Source of the DNA: Paraburkholderia sp. BL25I1N1
Lineage (GTDB): Bacteria; Pseudomonadota; Gammaproteobacteria; Burkholderiales; Burkholderiaceae
DNA length: 64,000 nt
Direction: 5' to 3'
Assembly (NCBI RefSeq): GCF_003002025.1
Contig: NZ_PVZB01000013.1
Coordinates: forward strand, 124,001 to 188,000
Positions 17,665 to 27,355 of the stretch are shown in pieces (positions within the stretch are counted from its first letter, which is position 1; each line of letters starts with the position of its first letter). A model generated the notes under the pieces. That model had not been told where the DNA came from. It did no database searches and was given only the letters and a program-made list of their open reading frames with translations. The translations under genes were made by a program, and so were the position numbers.

Positions 17665-19098
17665 CTATGCGGTGCCGGTTCTGCCATAGCGGTCCTCAAG
17701 CCGAACGATGTCGTCCTCGCCGAGATACGCTCCGGATTGAACTTCGATCAGCTCAAGTGGGATCTTTCCCGGATTGAACAGTCGGTGCGATACCCCAACG
17801 GGAATATAGGTAGACTGGTTTTCCGTCAACAAGTCCTCGCGGTCGCCGTTCGTAACCAACGCCGTGCCCTTGACCACGATCCAATGCTCGGCTCGATGAT
17901 GGTGCAGTTGAAGACTCAATTGAGCACCGGGATTGACAACGATCCGTTTGACCTGGAAGCGCTCGCCCTGGTCGATGGATTCATACGAGCCCCAAGGGCG
18001 CGTCACGCGCCGATGGGTAACGGATTCGCGCCGTCCGGTTGCGTTGAGGCTGTCGACGATAGTCTTTACGTTTTTGGCCAGATCGCGATGGGCGACGAGC
18101 ACAGCGTCTGCCGTTTCGACGATTACCAGGTCGCTGATGCCAATTGCCGCGACCATGCGATGTTCAGCGCGGATATAAGAATTCGATACGGAATCTTGCA
18201 ATACGTCGCCTATAAGCGCATTGCGCTGCTCGTCTTGCGGCGCAATCTCATGCAGTGCGGACCACGATCCGATATCGCTCCAGCCGAGATTGTCCACAGA
18301 GATAACCGCCGCGCGATCGGTACGCTCGAGGACCGCATAGTCCACCGAGATGCTGGGACATTCGGTGAAGGCTTCTTTGCCGAGCCTGAAAAATTGCGGT
18401 TCAGGACGTGCATCTTTGTATGCCTGATCCGCGAGACGGGCAACGTCTGGCTCGTATCGTTTCAGTTCGTCCAGGTAGACGGCTGCGCCAAACAGGAAAA
18501 TCCCGCTGTTCCACAAGTAGTCGCGACTGGCCAGCAACTCGGTAGCGAGCGCGGCGTCAGGTTTCTCGACGAAGGCGCTGACGTTGTATGCCTCGTGCTC
18601 CATGTCCGCCAACGACTCACCCTTGCGGATATAACCGAACCCGGTGTGCGGCGCAGTCGGCACTACTCCGAATGTGACCAGCCGTCCATCGCGCGCCAGA
18701 GCAATGCCGGTTTCGACGGCGTTGTGAAACGCGTCTACGTTTTGAATGACGTGATCGGACGGCAGTACCAGCAACAGTGCCTTGGGATCATGCTGGATAG
18801 CGAAATGTGCCGCGGCCGCAATCGCCGCCGCGGTGTTTCTCGAAACTGGCTCAAGAATGATCGCAGAGACGTCGAGAGCAATTTCCTTTAATTGATCGGC
18901 AAGCTGAAAGCGGTATTCGGCATTTGAAACCAGAACCGGTGGCTTGGTGTTGTCGAGGGCATTGACGCGTTTGAGCGTAGTCTGCAGCAGCGAGTGCTCG
19001 CCCGCCAGCGTAAGGAACTGTTTTGGTTGACCGCCACGAGACATCGGCCACAACCGCGTTCCACTGCCGCCACATAGAACAACTGGGAAAATGCTCAT
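17665..19098 (-). CDS. manC: Mannose-1-phosphate guanylyltransferase / mannose-6-phosphate isomerase
   Basis: A 477-aa bifunctional type II enzyme. The N-terminal pyrophosphorylase begins FPVVLCGGSGTRLWPMSRGGQPKQF; FVEKPD is seen further on. The C-terminal cupin isomerase part includes RPWGSYESIDQGERFQVKRI, the HHHRAEHWIVV metal-binding region and YIPVGVSHRLFNPG. It makes GDP-mannose from fructose or mannose 6-phosphate. It sits within the exopolysaccharide operon, so mannose or a GDP-mannose-derived sugar may be in the polymer, although no dedicated mannosyltransferase can be named among the neighbours. Confidence 0.93.
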   Translation of the reverse strand: MSIFPVVLCGGSGTRLWPMSRGGQPKQFLTLAGEHSLLQTTLKRVNALDNTKPPVLVSNAEYRFQLADQLKEIALDVSAIILEPVSRNTAAAIAAAAHFAIQHDPKALLLVLPSDHVIQNVDAFHNAVETGIALARDGRLVTFGVVPTAPHTGFGYIRKGESLADMEHEAYNVSAFVEKPDAALATELLASRDYLWNSGIFLFGAAVYLDELKRYEPDVARLADQAYKDARPEPQFFRLGKEAFTECPSISVDYAVLERTDRAAVISVDNLGWSDIGSWSALHEIAPQDEQRNALIGDVLQDSVSNSYIRAEHRMVAAIGISDLVIVETADAVLVAHRDLAKNVKTIVDSLNATGRRESVTHRRVTRPWGSYESIDQGERFQVKRIVVNPGAQLSLQLHHHRAEHWIVVKGTALVTNGDREDLLTENQSTYIPVGVSHRLFNPGKIPLELIEVQSGAYLGEDDIVRLEDRYGRTGTA

Positions 19099-19247
19099 GT
19101 GCTTCTATCCTGTGTGCCTCGTTCGGAGTGACTCTACTGAGCAACCTATGTGTTGTGCGTCGACTGTCTTTATTCGACATACTTTTGGCAGATCCGGGTA
19201 ACCCACTACAACCGCTTTGAAAACGGGCTTCGTGAGACATGTCGGAC

Positions 19248-20450
19248 CTATTGCCGGCCGGCTACCGACGGATAGTCTCGATAGGCGAGAAGCATGAAGA
19301 TGAAGATAGACAGACCGAGTGGTTCGATCATCAGCAAGCCGGCGAAAACGGCAAAAACAAGTGGCGCCATAGATCCGAAATCCCTACGCACCCGGAGCCA
19401 GAGAACCCAGCAATAGATCACGGTGACAGGTACGCCGTATTTGTAGATCATGCCGGTAATCGAGTTCGATATGCCGGCGTCGTTTTCCTTGATGTACCCA
19501 TACTCGTCCAGTGCAAGTGCGTTGTAGGCGTCGAGATCGCCGCTTGGACGGCCGAGCAGCAAGCTGTCAGCTGCGGCGCGCGCCCCGAGTGTCATGTCGT
19601 TGATTCGCACGGTGATACTCGAGTCGCCTTGCAGCGAGCGGCCGAAGAGGGTCGAGAAGGCGTCGTCGATCGCGCCAGGGGCGGCCAATACAAGTGCCAC
19701 CACAATGCCCAGCATAACGGCCGCGAGATTTGCGAGGCGCGGCTGGCGCTGATGCACGTAACAATAGGCAGCGAATGGCATCAAGACCGACAGGGCTCCC
19801 ATGGATTGAGTGGAGAGAGCGGCCAGAAGAAATACCCAGTTGGGTCGTTTCTTGTACTTCAGACAGTTGTATGCGAAGGCCATCGTCAGCATGACGCCGT
19901 AAACACCGGCTTCCCAGAAGATGCCCTGATTGCGGTAGTGATTGAAGCGCTGCAGATCGGTCGAGCGGACATAGAGAAGACCGAAGACCGTGCTGTATTC
20001 GTCATCGATATGGCGTGCGATGCCGGGGGCCACGTACGCGAGCGGATAAAGTACCAGCGAGATGATCGCCATGTAATACATCACGTCAACGAAAAGCTCG
20101 CGGAAGTCGCGGCGTGTCCGCTTGAAATAGATGCAAGCGACGCCCGCGATTAGCGCTTTTAGAATGACGAAGAGTTCCTTGTCGTCGATCTGAAAGTCCT
20201 GCGCGTAGCTGGCAACGAAGATCGCGATAACCAGAATTCCGTAGCTTCCGCGGATTGCTCGCGGAAAGCGTACGGATACCAGGAAGCTGCAAAATAGAAC
20301 GACCAGGATCGCGGCGATCATCGCGGAATTGCCAACTCGGACCACAACGATCCAACCGCCGCTGACAAGCAGGATTGCGGTCAGCAGTAACGAGGCGCGG
20401 ATTTCGCGCCGGAAGAGGGCACTAAGCATGATTGATTTCGGTTGTGACAC
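19248..20450 (-). CDS. Wzy-like polysaccharide polymerase
   Basis: A 400-aa integral membrane protein with about 10-11 predicted transmembrane segments and a large central periplasmic loop (around YVAPGIARHIDDEYSTVFG to NQGIFWEAGVYG). The RNQGIFWEAGVYG motif before a membrane segment is typical of O-antigen ligase/polymerase (Wzy_C-like) proteins. Its first 29 bases overlap the end of the acyltransferase gene, which suggests coupled translation. With Wzx, Wza and Wzc encoded nearby it would polymerise lipid-linked repeat units at the periplasmic face. Confidence 0.75.
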   Translation of the reverse strand: MSQPKSIMLSALFRREIRASLLLTAILLVSGGWIVVVRVGNSAMIAAILVVLFCSFLVSVRFPRAIRGSYGILVIAIFVASYAQDFQIDDKELFVILKALIAGVACIYFKRTRRDFRELFVDVMYYMAIISLVLYPLAYVAPGIARHIDDEYSTVFGLLYVRSTDLQRFNHYRNQGIFWEAGVYGVMLTMAFAYNCLKYKKRPNWVFLLAALSTQSMGALSVLMPFAAYCYVHQRQPRLANLAAVMLGIVVALVLAAPGAIDDAFSTLFGRSLQGDSSITVRINDMTLGARAAADSLLLGRPSGDLDAYNALALDEYGYIKENDAGISNSITGMIYKYGVPVTVIYCWVLWLRVRRDFGSMAPLVFAVFAGLLMIEPLGLSIFIFMLLAYRDYPSVAGRQ

Positions 20451-21063
20451 TAGCGGGACAGGCGTTGCGCGCAGAAGGACCGCCCTTTAACCATTGCCTA
20501 TGATCCGGATGCCAGTGTCGAACCACGCGGGCAGGTGCGCCGACGGCGACGCAGAAATCGGGGATGTCGCTCGTGACGACGGCGTTAGCGCCGATCACAC
20601 AGTTGCGGCCAATTCTGGCTCCGAGTATTACGACGTTCTCGCCAATCCACGAGCCATCCCCGATGCTGACCGGGCGGCGCTGAATCAGGTCTTGTGTCTT
20701 GACTGGTTTGTCGACGTTTTCATATCCGTGAATATAGTCGGCGACATAGGCCCGGTCGGCGATCAGTACGTCGCATCCGATTTCGATCGACTGGGTGACG
20801 ATAATATGTGCGCTGTTGCCGATGTATACACGGTCGCGGATCTCAAGTCTGGGTTGCACGGAGAACGCGTGAATCGTCTCGATCCATGCGAAGTTGTTAA
20901 TGAAGACGTCTGTGCCGATCGCGATGTTGTCCGATCCGTCGATCCGGATTGGCCTGAGAATGCGGGAACGTGCCCCGAACCGCGCGAAGAAAAATGGATA
21001 CACGATGCTCTGAAGTGACGTCCGAAGACGATTCCGGATCTTGAAGAAGATGCCTATGTTCAC
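20422..21063 (-). CDS. Left-handed beta-helix O-acyltransferase (hexapeptide repeat)
   Basis: A 213-aa protein with a GTG start. From about residue 45 it is built of hexapeptide repeats (IAIGTDVFIN, VYIGNSAHIIV, IEIGCDVLIAD, VSIGDGSWIGENVVILGARIG) and ends with the typical VVTSDIPDFCVAVGAPARVVRHW. This is the WcaF/maltose-acetyltransferase-like group that moves acetyl from acetyl-CoA to sugar hydroxyls. It lies between wzx and wzy, so O-acetylation of the repeat unit is likely. Catalytic His is probably the one in ADYIHGYEN, which is seen but not proven. Confidence 0.82.
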   Translation of the reverse strand: MNIGIFFKIRNRLRTSLQSIVYPFFFARFGARSRILRPIRIDGSDNIAIGTDVFINNFAWIETIHAFSVQPRLEIRDRVYIGNSAHIIVTQSIEIGCDVLIADRAYVADYIHGYENVDKPVKTQDLIQRRPVSIGDGSWIGENVVILGARIGRNCVIGANAVVTSDIPDFCVAVGAPARVVRHWHPDHRQWLKGGPSARNACPASVTTEINHA

Positions 21064-21067
21064 GTGT

Positions 21068-22432
21068 CTATTCCGTTTGTGTGCGTTTGGCGTGGGGCTT
21101 CAGGAGGGTGGTGATCTCACGTCGGTAGAACGACAGCGACGGATAGACGCAGATACCCAGAACCTTCCACGCCACAAATCCCTCTACGAGTTTTTCGCCC
21201 GCCAGTGCGAGAGCGGTAGCGAGTGCCGCGCCGGTCCCGCCAAGCGTCGGTACGAGAATCGCGGCAAGGGCAATGCACGCCAGGGTCGCTATAACCATCG
21301 CATTACGGATGACTCTCTCCAGTCCGTGAACGACCAGTAAAGGACGTATCGAACCGCTTGCGACCACGGCGAGCTGTCCCGCGCTCAAAAATAGAAGGGG
21401 GCCGTAACCCGCCCCAAAGTCATTGCCGAATAGTCGCAACAGGTGGTGACCCGATATGACCAGGACGACGAAAAGACCCGACACCAGGATCAGCAGTGCA
21501 GCCGATACTCGTTGAACAATCCACTCGATATCGTGCTTGCTGGCGGTACCGCGCATCATCGAAAGTTTGGGCCCGACTAGCGCGTCGATGGGTGGGACCA
21601 GAAAGCCCGAAAGCGTCAGCGCAACGCGTTGTGCGACCGAATACCCGCCCACGTCGGAAGGAGAAGAGTGGATGCCCACCGCAAAAACCGCGATCCAGAG
21701 CAGCGCCATCTGGCAGGTGTTGCCGATTAGCAGCGGCAGTGCTGGCCGCAGCAAGCGGACATTCCATACCGGGCCGATCGGACTGGTGAGACCACCGGCA
21801 CTGCGCATGAACCTGCTGAAGGGAATGTACGCAATAGCGAGGTTAACGGTCGATGCGCCGACGAAGATATATGCCGCCGTCACCGCGTTCGACGGCGGCA
21901 TGCAGAATAGTGAAAGGAACGAGAGGAGCGGAACCCAAACGCTGAACACGGCAATGCTTCTTTCCGGCTTGCCGATGATCTGCAGAAACGGTACGTGCAT
22001 CATCGCGATCGAAGTAGGTATTAACGCTACTGCGAACCACACCAATACAGAGGCAAGTTCCTGCTTATGAAAGACGTACAGCGCCAGGGGTTTCGATAGA
22101 AGAATGACCGTCAGCGTGAGGGCGAGACTCGCGACAGCGGCGAGGAGCATGGTTTGGCGGTACAAGCTTCGTAGCTGTGCCCACTGACGATCGCGAACCA
22201 TCGGACCACCCTCGCGAATCACGATCTGTTCGAGACCGAGACGGCAGAATGTCGACAGCACCGACAGAAACCCCAGGCCAATCATGTAGAGACCCGTCTG
22301 CGACGCGCCGAGGTAACGGCCGAGAAAGATCACGAACGAAAAATTCGTCACTGCGCCCGAGAGTCTGAAGACGAAACTCGACGCAATACGTTTGACAATG
22401 CTCGGCGACGGCGGAAGTCCGGCTGCTGTCAT
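21068..22432 (-). CDS. Wzx-type oligosaccharide flippase
   Basis: A 454-aa polytopic membrane protein (about 12-14 segments) with the N-terminal signature of the MATE/MOP polysaccharide translocases: SFVFRLSGAVTNFSFVIFLGRYLGASQTGLY and a long series of paired helices. It would flip the undecaprenyl-diphosphate-linked repeat unit across the inner membrane. It starts six bases after the end of the Kdo-transferase-like gene and is followed within five bases by the acyltransferase gene. Confidence 0.85.
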   Translation of the reverse strand: MTAAGLPPSPSIVKRIASSFVFRLSGAVTNFSFVIFLGRYLGASQTGLYMIGLGFLSVLSTFCRLGLEQIVIREGGPMVRDRQWAQLRSLYRQTMLLAAVASLALTLTVILLSKPLALYVFHKQELASVLVWFAVALIPTSIAMMHVPFLQIIGKPERSIAVFSVWVPLLSFLSLFCMPPSNAVTAAYIFVGASTVNLAIAYIPFSRFMRSAGGLTSPIGPVWNVRLLRPALPLLIGNTCQMALLWIAVFAVGIHSSPSDVGGYSVAQRVALTLSGFLVPPIDALVGPKLSMMRGTASKHDIEWIVQRVSAALLILVSGLFVVLVISGHHLLRLFGNDFGAGYGPLLFLSAGQLAVVASGSIRPLLVVHGLERVIRNAMVIATLACIALAAILVPTLGGTGAALATALALAGEKLVEGFVAWKVLGICVYPSLSFYRREITTLLKPHAKRTQTE

Positions 22433-22438
22433 AACTGT

Positions 22439-23719
22439 TTATCGAGTCTCGACGCGGAGCGACTCGATTACGCGCGCAGCGATACCGCGCGTATAGCCGA
22501 GATCGACGTCGGTAAAGTGGCCGGGGAAGAAGTACCGGTCGACCAGCGTGCCAAGCAACATGTTCGGCGCGGGATTGGACCGGTCGGTGGGGTGTTCGAT
22601 CAGATGTCCGAGTTCGGCTGGCGTGCGTGCCGGCAGAATTCCGTTGAGATGATCGTAAAACGATTCGCCGAGCACGATGACCCTGTGGCCGGCCGCGAAA
22701 GCATCAAGTCCCGTTAACGAGTTGACCGTGACCGTTATACATGTCCGGGCAATATCCTCGGGAAGCGACCGACCGCTGAGTTCGATTCTCTCCAGGCGCT
22801 CCACCAGCGCATAAAATGCCGCGCTGTATTTGCGGCGGTACAGCGGATGTTCACGGACGACGACCTTCCAGTCCGGCGGGATACCCGACATGACGAACTC
22901 GATCAATCCAGCGTCGCTGAGCTGAAGTGGATTGTGATAGATGTTGTTCGCGTCCTCGGGCACCTGCATTGCGAGCAGGAGCGTCTTTCGCCGGTCGGAC
23001 ACGGTGTCCGATTGGCGCACCAATGCCTTGTAACGCGCAGACGGGCACTTCTCCAGGCGATACGGTCGGAGATCGGGAGGCAGCAACCCGGTAAGCCGCG
23101 ATTGTGCGACGACAAGCTTGTCGACCATCGAGTACAGACGATTGTTCCATCTCGGACGCTGACCAGGTACGACCAGCTCAGGACCCGTCGCAGGAAGATC
23201 GGCAAGAGCCGTACGGAACGAACAATTCGCGTTGACTCCCTCGCGATCCAGAAGCGTGGTGCGATACGGTCCCTGCTCGAAAAACCACGTGGTCGCGCGC
23301 GAATCGGCCAGGGTGCGCATCAACACCTCGGCGGGCAAACGTGTGTCGCCACTCAGGATTGCTACGTCCGGATCGAACTGCTCGATCACCGATCGGCTCA
23401 CGTCGAGCATTTTGCGTGCGTGGCGGTCAAGCGCGTCCCGTTGCGGATCTGTCATACCCGGATCGGACAAGTGGAAGCGGATCAGAGCCGAAATGACGTC
23501 AGGGTCGGTCGAACGGTCCTTCGCCCTCTTCAGAAATGCCCTCCACGACAGCGCCTTGGTCGCCCGCCCATGCAACCGGAAGTACGCCCACGCACTTGGG
23601 AAAACGGCCAGATGGAGAAATTCGACGTTGGGATCCAACTGCTTCCATGCATCCTCTATCGCGCAGAAGAAGCGCGCCATTGGATGGTAGTAAACCAGCG
23701 TGACAACTTTAGTTTTCAT
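22439..23719 (-). CDS. KpsC/KpsS-like capsular polysaccharide protein, candidate beta-Kdo transferase
   Basis: I start the gene at ATG 23719 (MKTKVVTLVYYHPMARFF); the frame is open further upstream but that part only shadows the GT2 gene. The 426-aa protein has the hallmarks of the Capsule_synth family: an N-terminal Rossmann-like half (LSGDTRLPAEVLMR, TWFFEQGPYRTTLLDREG) and a C-terminal half with WKVVVREHPLYRRKY and TVNSLTGLDAFAAGHRVIVLGESFYDHLNG. KpsC and KpsS are retaining beta-Kdo transferases that use CMP-Kdo. The nearby kdsA-C-B-D genes fit this, so I infer that it adds Kdo to the repeat unit. Confidence 0.75.
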   Translation of the reverse strand: MKTKVVTLVYYHPMARFFCAIEDAWKQLDPNVEFLHLAVFPSAWAYFRLHGRATKALSWRAFLKRAKDRSTDPDVISALIRFHLSDPGMTDPQRDALDRHARKMLDVSRSVIEQFDPDVAILSGDTRLPAEVLMRTLADSRATTWFFEQGPYRTTLLDREGVNANCSFRTALADLPATGPELVVPGQRPRWNNRLYSMVDKLVVAQSRLTGLLPPDLRPYRLEKCPSARYKALVRQSDTVSDRRKTLLLAMQVPEDANNIYHNPLQLSDAGLIEFVMSGIPPDWKVVVREHPLYRRKYSAAFYALVERLERIELSGRSLPEDIARTCITVTVNSLTGLDAFAAGHRVIVLGESFYDHLNGILPARTPAELGHLIEHPTDRSNPAPNMLLGTLVDRYFFPGHFTDVDLGYTRGIAARVIESLRVETR

Positions 23720-23766
23720 AGTGTGTGAGCGAGCCAGGCGCCGGCCGGATACGATGTCGAACGTAG

Positions 23767-24633
23767 TTATGCGACAGCCCGTTTCATCAGAAGCGCGTCG
23801 CGTAATGCGCGAAGTTCGATCTTGTGACGTGCCGCCGCATGAAAAACGGTCAACACGATTGCCGACGCGGCGACAGCGAGATTGCGTGTTTTCAATCCGC
23901 AGTAAAGCCAGTTGCGCGTCAAGTAATAACGTGAAAAATCTGAGCGGCTGCCGCCCGTTGAAGAGCTGATCTTGTGCTGAAGATGAATGGTCGGCGTGTA
24001 ATACATCTTGATTCCGGCCCTTTTCAGTTCGAGGCAGAAGATCGTGTCGTCGTAGTAGACGAAGAGCTCCTCCCACATCCGGATCCCCGATTCCTTTAAC
24101 AGACGCGACCTGACGATGAGCGAGCAAGTTGGCGCGTAGTCAACCGGATACAAAAGATTTTTGGTCAGTCGATCGGGTTTGTTATGGCCGAAATGACGGC
24201 AGCCGCCTTTGAGGTAGCTCAGTTTGCCACCGGCGTACCACGGCTTGCCGGGCGTGTCATAGTAAAAGCTCTTTGGCGCGAGCGCATCGACGTGTGGATT
24301 GGCATTCAGAATATCCACTTGCTGCTGGAGGAAATCGGCGTTGACTTCAATGTCGTTATTCAGGAAGAGGATATGCGTGAAGCTCTCATCCGGAAGAAAG
24401 AAGTCCAGTCCCTGGTTGTTCGCCGTGGCCACACCCAGGTTCGATTTGTTGCGAATGAATGTGAACGGAACCTTCAGATCTGCGCGAATTGCCGCTTCGC
24501 ACGCACGGTTGTCGACGTCGTTCTCGATACAGAGGACATGAAAATCCGTGAATCGTTGAGCGTTCATGCTCGCAATAAACCCTGCGATCACCGGGGCCGA
24601 TTTGAAAAGCACGGTCACAATGCCAATTTTCAT
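23767..24633 (-). CDS. GT2-family glycosyltransferase, rhamnosyltransferase-like
   Basis: ATG 24633 has AAGGAA seven bases upstream; the GTG three bases earlier is less likely. The 288-aa protein has the GT-A fold marks IGIVTVLFKSA, NKSNLGVATANNQGLDF and FLNNDIEVN (the DxD equivalent), then the acceptor-side WEELFVYYDDTIFCLELKRAG. This is the WbbL/RfbF-like group often using dTDP-rhamnose-type donors, and the rfbBACD genes and the 4-epimerase gene in the window supply such a donor. It lies between the epimerase and the KpsC/KpsS-like gene. Confidence 0.82.
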   Translation of the reverse strand: MKIGIVTVLFKSAPVIAGFIASMNAQRFTDFHVLCIENDVDNRACEAAIRADLKVPFTFIRNKSNLGVATANNQGLDFFLPDESFTHILFLNNDIEVNADFLQQQVDILNANPHVDALAPKSFYYDTPGKPWYAGGKLSYLKGGCRHFGHNKPDRLTKNLLYPVDYAPTCSLIVRSRLLKESGIRMWEELFVYYDDTIFCLELKRAGIKMYYTPTIHLQHKISSSTGGSRSDFSRYYLTRNWLYCGLKTRNLAVAASAIVLTVFHAAARHKIELRALRDALLMKRAVA

Positions 24634-24661
24634 CACGAATTTCCTTGAAGAGTGAGGGCGC

Positions 24662-25801
24662 TTAGTTCAACAGCCCGCGACTGCGCATCTCGGCGACCGA
24701 CTGGTCGTAGCCTGCGTCAGAGATGGTTTGTTCCTCGACCCACTTGCAGAAATGCATCGCGCCTTCTGCAAACGACACCTTCGGCTCGAAGTCGAGCTCC
24801 TTGCGAATCTTTTTCAAATCCGCGTAGTTATGGCGAATGTCGCCGAGACGGAAATTGCCCGTGATGTTGAGCGCGCCGGTGGCGCCGTAGAAGCGCTTCA
24901 GCGTTTGCGCGACCTGAAGCACGCTCGTTGCTTTACCGGATCCGACGTTGTAGGCGACACCGGCTTTATTCGTTGCATCGAGCGCGAGCACAATGGATTC
25001 GGCGATATCGTCGATATAGACGAAGTCGCGGCTCTCGAGGCCGTCTTCGAAAATGTTGACGTCTTTGCCCTGAAGCAGCAGCGTGGAGAAGATGGAGAGA
25101 ATGCCGGTGTACGGGTTACGCAGCGACTGGCCCGGTCCGTACACGTTCTGAAAACGGAGTGCGATCGTGCCGATATCGAGCGTCTCGCAGACAGTGAGAA
25201 CCAGTTGTTCCTGAAACAGTTTCGTGATGCCGTAGACAGAGCTGGGATGGGTCTTGGAGGTCTCGTCGGTTGCGACCAGTTCGAGACGTTCGCCGGTTTC
25301 CGGGCAAAGGCAATCATACAGTCCGAGACGCATGTCAGAGGCTTTCCGCGTGCCCGGATATACGTAGCCCGCGTGGCCGCGGTATTTGCCTTCGCCATAG
25401 ATCGAACGGGACGACGCCACGATGAGCCGGCGGACGGTGCCATGCCCAGCGTCGCGCGCTTCGGCGAGTAAATCGAGCATTAGCGACGTGCCGCGGACGT
25501 TGGTCTCGACATAGTGGTCGATCTGGTACATGGATTGACCGGTCCCCGTTTCCGCAGCCAGGTGAATGACGGCTTCCTGACCCTCCAGTGCGGCTTGCCA
25601 GTCTTCACGGCGACGCACGTCGCCTTTGATGAAGCGCACGGATTCAGGCAACGACTTGAACAGCGGGGATTCATCCGGATTAGTCCCGTGAATCTGCGGA
25701 GAAAGGTTGTCCAGTACCGTAACAGTGTCGCCGAGGCGGTTAAGCGTACGCGCGAGTGCACTGCCGATAAAGCCGGCACCGCCGGTGATCAGGATATTCA
25801 T
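24662..25801 (-). CDS. NAD-dependent epimerase, dTDP-L-rhamnose 4-epimerase-like
   Basis: A 379-aa extended SDR: GGAGFIGSALAR at the N-terminus binds NAD, SVYGITK carries the catalytic Tyr and Lys, and FQNVYGPGQSLRNPYTG is substrate-side. Its length, the inserted CLCPETGERLELVATDETSKTHP segment and RDFVYIDDIAESIV resemble the WbiB-type enzymes that turn dTDP-L-rhamnose into dTDP-6-deoxy-L-talose. With rfbBACD present the substrate would be available. UDP-glucose 4-epimerase is the main alternative. It is the second gene of the leftward operon. Confidence 0.65.
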   Translation of the reverse strand: MNILITGGAGFIGSALARTLNRLGDTVTVLDNLSPQIHGTNPDESPLFKSLPESVRFIKGDVRRREDWQAALEGQEAVIHLAAETGTGQSMYQIDHYVETNVRGTSLMLDLLAEARDAGHGTVRRLIVASSRSIYGEGKYRGHAGYVYPGTRKASDMRLGLYDCLCPETGERLELVATDETSKTHPSSVYGITKLFQEQLVLTVCETLDIGTIALRFQNVYGPGQSLRNPYTGILSIFSTLLLQGKDVNIFEDGLESRDFVYIDDIAESIVLALDATNKAGVAYNVGSGKATSVLQVAQTLKRFYGATGALNITGNFRLGDIRHNYADLKKIRKELDFEPKVSFAEGAMHFCKWVEEQTISDAGYDQSVAEMRSRGLLN

Positions 25802-25939
25802 GCGAGCTCGAAGATTGAGATAAAGGTCAAAAAAAGGGCTGCTTTTACTGTGAATCGCAGCGCTGAACCGGGGACGCGAGACACGGATTTGGCGACTGGC
25901 AAATCCCGAATGCGTGCAGGTCGAAAGTAACGCGTGCCG

Positions 25940-27355
25940 TCAATACGCTTGGGCGCCGCTGAAACCATGGATAAAGGTTTTCAGCACGATCTTGAGATCG
26001 AGACCGAACGTCCAGTTCTCGATGTAATAGAGATCGAACGCGATCCGTCCTTGCATCTTTTCGATCTTGTCGGTTTCGCCGCGATAGCCGTTGATTTGCG
26101 CCCAGCCCGTAATGCCGGGTTTGATCCTGTAGCGAAACATGTAGCCGTTCACGAGGTCTTTGTAGAGTTCGTCGTGCTGCAACGCATGCGGGCGCGGACC
26201 GACTACGGACATGTCGCCTTTGAGGACATTGATGAACTGCGGCAACTCGTCGAGACTGGTCTTGCGTAGCAGCGCACCTATCGGCGTCACACGAGGATCG
26301 CGCCGTTTGGCCTGAGTCAACTGGCCGGCATCTTCGGAATGGACCACCATCGTCCGGAACTTGTAGATCTGGAATTCGTTGCCGTTCGCGCCCTTGCGCC
26401 ATTGGCGGAAGAAAACCGGACCGGGCGAGGACAGCTTCACGAGAATTCCGATGATGAGCATCAGCGGCAACAAACAGAGCAGCGCAAGAGCCGCGAATGT
26501 GCGGTCGAAAATCTGTTTCGGTACAAAACGTGGATCTGCTGACGGCGACGCCAATAGATTGATTGCGGATAGCCCCACGACCTCGGAGACCGAGTGGTTG
26601 AAAAGGGAAATGTCACGCACGTTCGGAATGAAGCGGACGTTCACGAAGTCATGCCGAAATGCGTTCAGTACGGCGTGTACGCGCGCTTCTTCCCGCAGCG
26701 GCAGAACGAGCCAGATTTCCTTGATGCTTCGGGTGCGCACCGCATCGGCAAGTCCGTCGAGAGAAGGGATCACCGGAAGTCCGCCGGCGTACGTGGAGGC
26801 CTGCGGATCCTCGTCGAAGACACATTCCGGAGAGAAACCCGACTGGGCGTTCTTACGCAAGCGATCGATCAACGTAAGGCTGAGCGGATTCGCGCCGACG
26901 ATGGCGACCGGTTGGACATTGATGCCGCGTCGCCATAGCTGTTTCGACAAGTGATATTGCGCGAGCCGCAAGGTGACGAGCAGCGCAAGCGACGTGACGA
27001 GCCACGTCCCGCACCAGAGCCGCGACAGGGTGTGTGCCTGATGTGTCGTGAAGACCAGTACGAGTCCCAGGACGAAGACGGCCACCCAGCCGATCGTAAC
27101 GAGCGTCACCATCTCCAGCGGATTCCGTCCTCGCCAGGATTGATAGATACCCAACGTGGGGAATAGCAGTGCGGTCATCGCCGTATTGAAGGCGACGAGA
27201 AGCAGCGTGGAGTTACTCCACGCAGTGAAGTCTTCGAAACGGAATACATACGCAATCTCGGCGCCCGCCAATACGAGACACGCATCAAGCAACGCGAAGA
27301 GAAATTCAGGTGCGCGAGTACCGGGATGAAACTCAAGCGGTTTGACTGATTGCAT
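25940..27355 (-). CDS. Undecaprenyl-phosphate glucose phosphotransferase (WcaJ type)
   Basis: The ATG at 27355 has AGGGGA six bases upstream; the ATG at 27361 overlaps that site, so the shorter start (471 aa) is better. Four or five N-terminal membrane segments are followed by a soluble CoA-binding-like domain (VAIVGANPLSLTLIDRL) and the catalytic phosphoglycosyltransferase domain: KLSSPGPVFFRQWRKG, FQIYKFRTM, SLDELPQFINVLKGDMSVVG, RPHALQHDE and YRIKPGITGWAQINGYRG. It moves glucose-1-phosphate from UDP-glucose to undecaprenyl phosphate and so starts the repeat unit. It is the first gene of the leftward operon. Confidence 0.9.
   Translation of the reverse strand: MQSVKPLEFHPGTRAPEFLFALLDACLVLAGAEIAYVFRFEDFTAWSNSTLLLVAFNTAMTALLFPTLGIYQSWRGRNPLEMVTLVTIGWVAVFVLGLVLVFTTHQAHTLSRLWCGTWLVTSLALLVTLRLAQYHLSKQLWRRGINVQPVAIVGANPLSLTLIDRLRKNAQSGFSPECVFDEDPQASTYAGGLPVIPSLDGLADAVRTRSIKEIWLVLPLREEARVHAVLNAFRHDFVNVRFIPNVRDISLFNHSVSEVVGLSAINLLASPSADPRFVPKQIFDRTFAALALLCLLPLMLIIGILVKLSSPGPVFFRQWRKGANGNEFQIYKFRTMVVHSEDAGQLTQAKRRDPRVTPIGALLRKTSLDELPQFINVLKGDMSVVGPRPHALQHDELYKDLVNGYMFRYRIKPGITGWAQINGYRGETDKIEKMQGRIAFDLYYIENWTFGLDLKIVLKTFIHGFSGAQAY

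Noticed and set aside
23720..24127. N-terminal extension of the KpsC/KpsS-like gene
   Set aside because: This part only shadows the GT2 gene; family similarity begins at the ATG at 23719.
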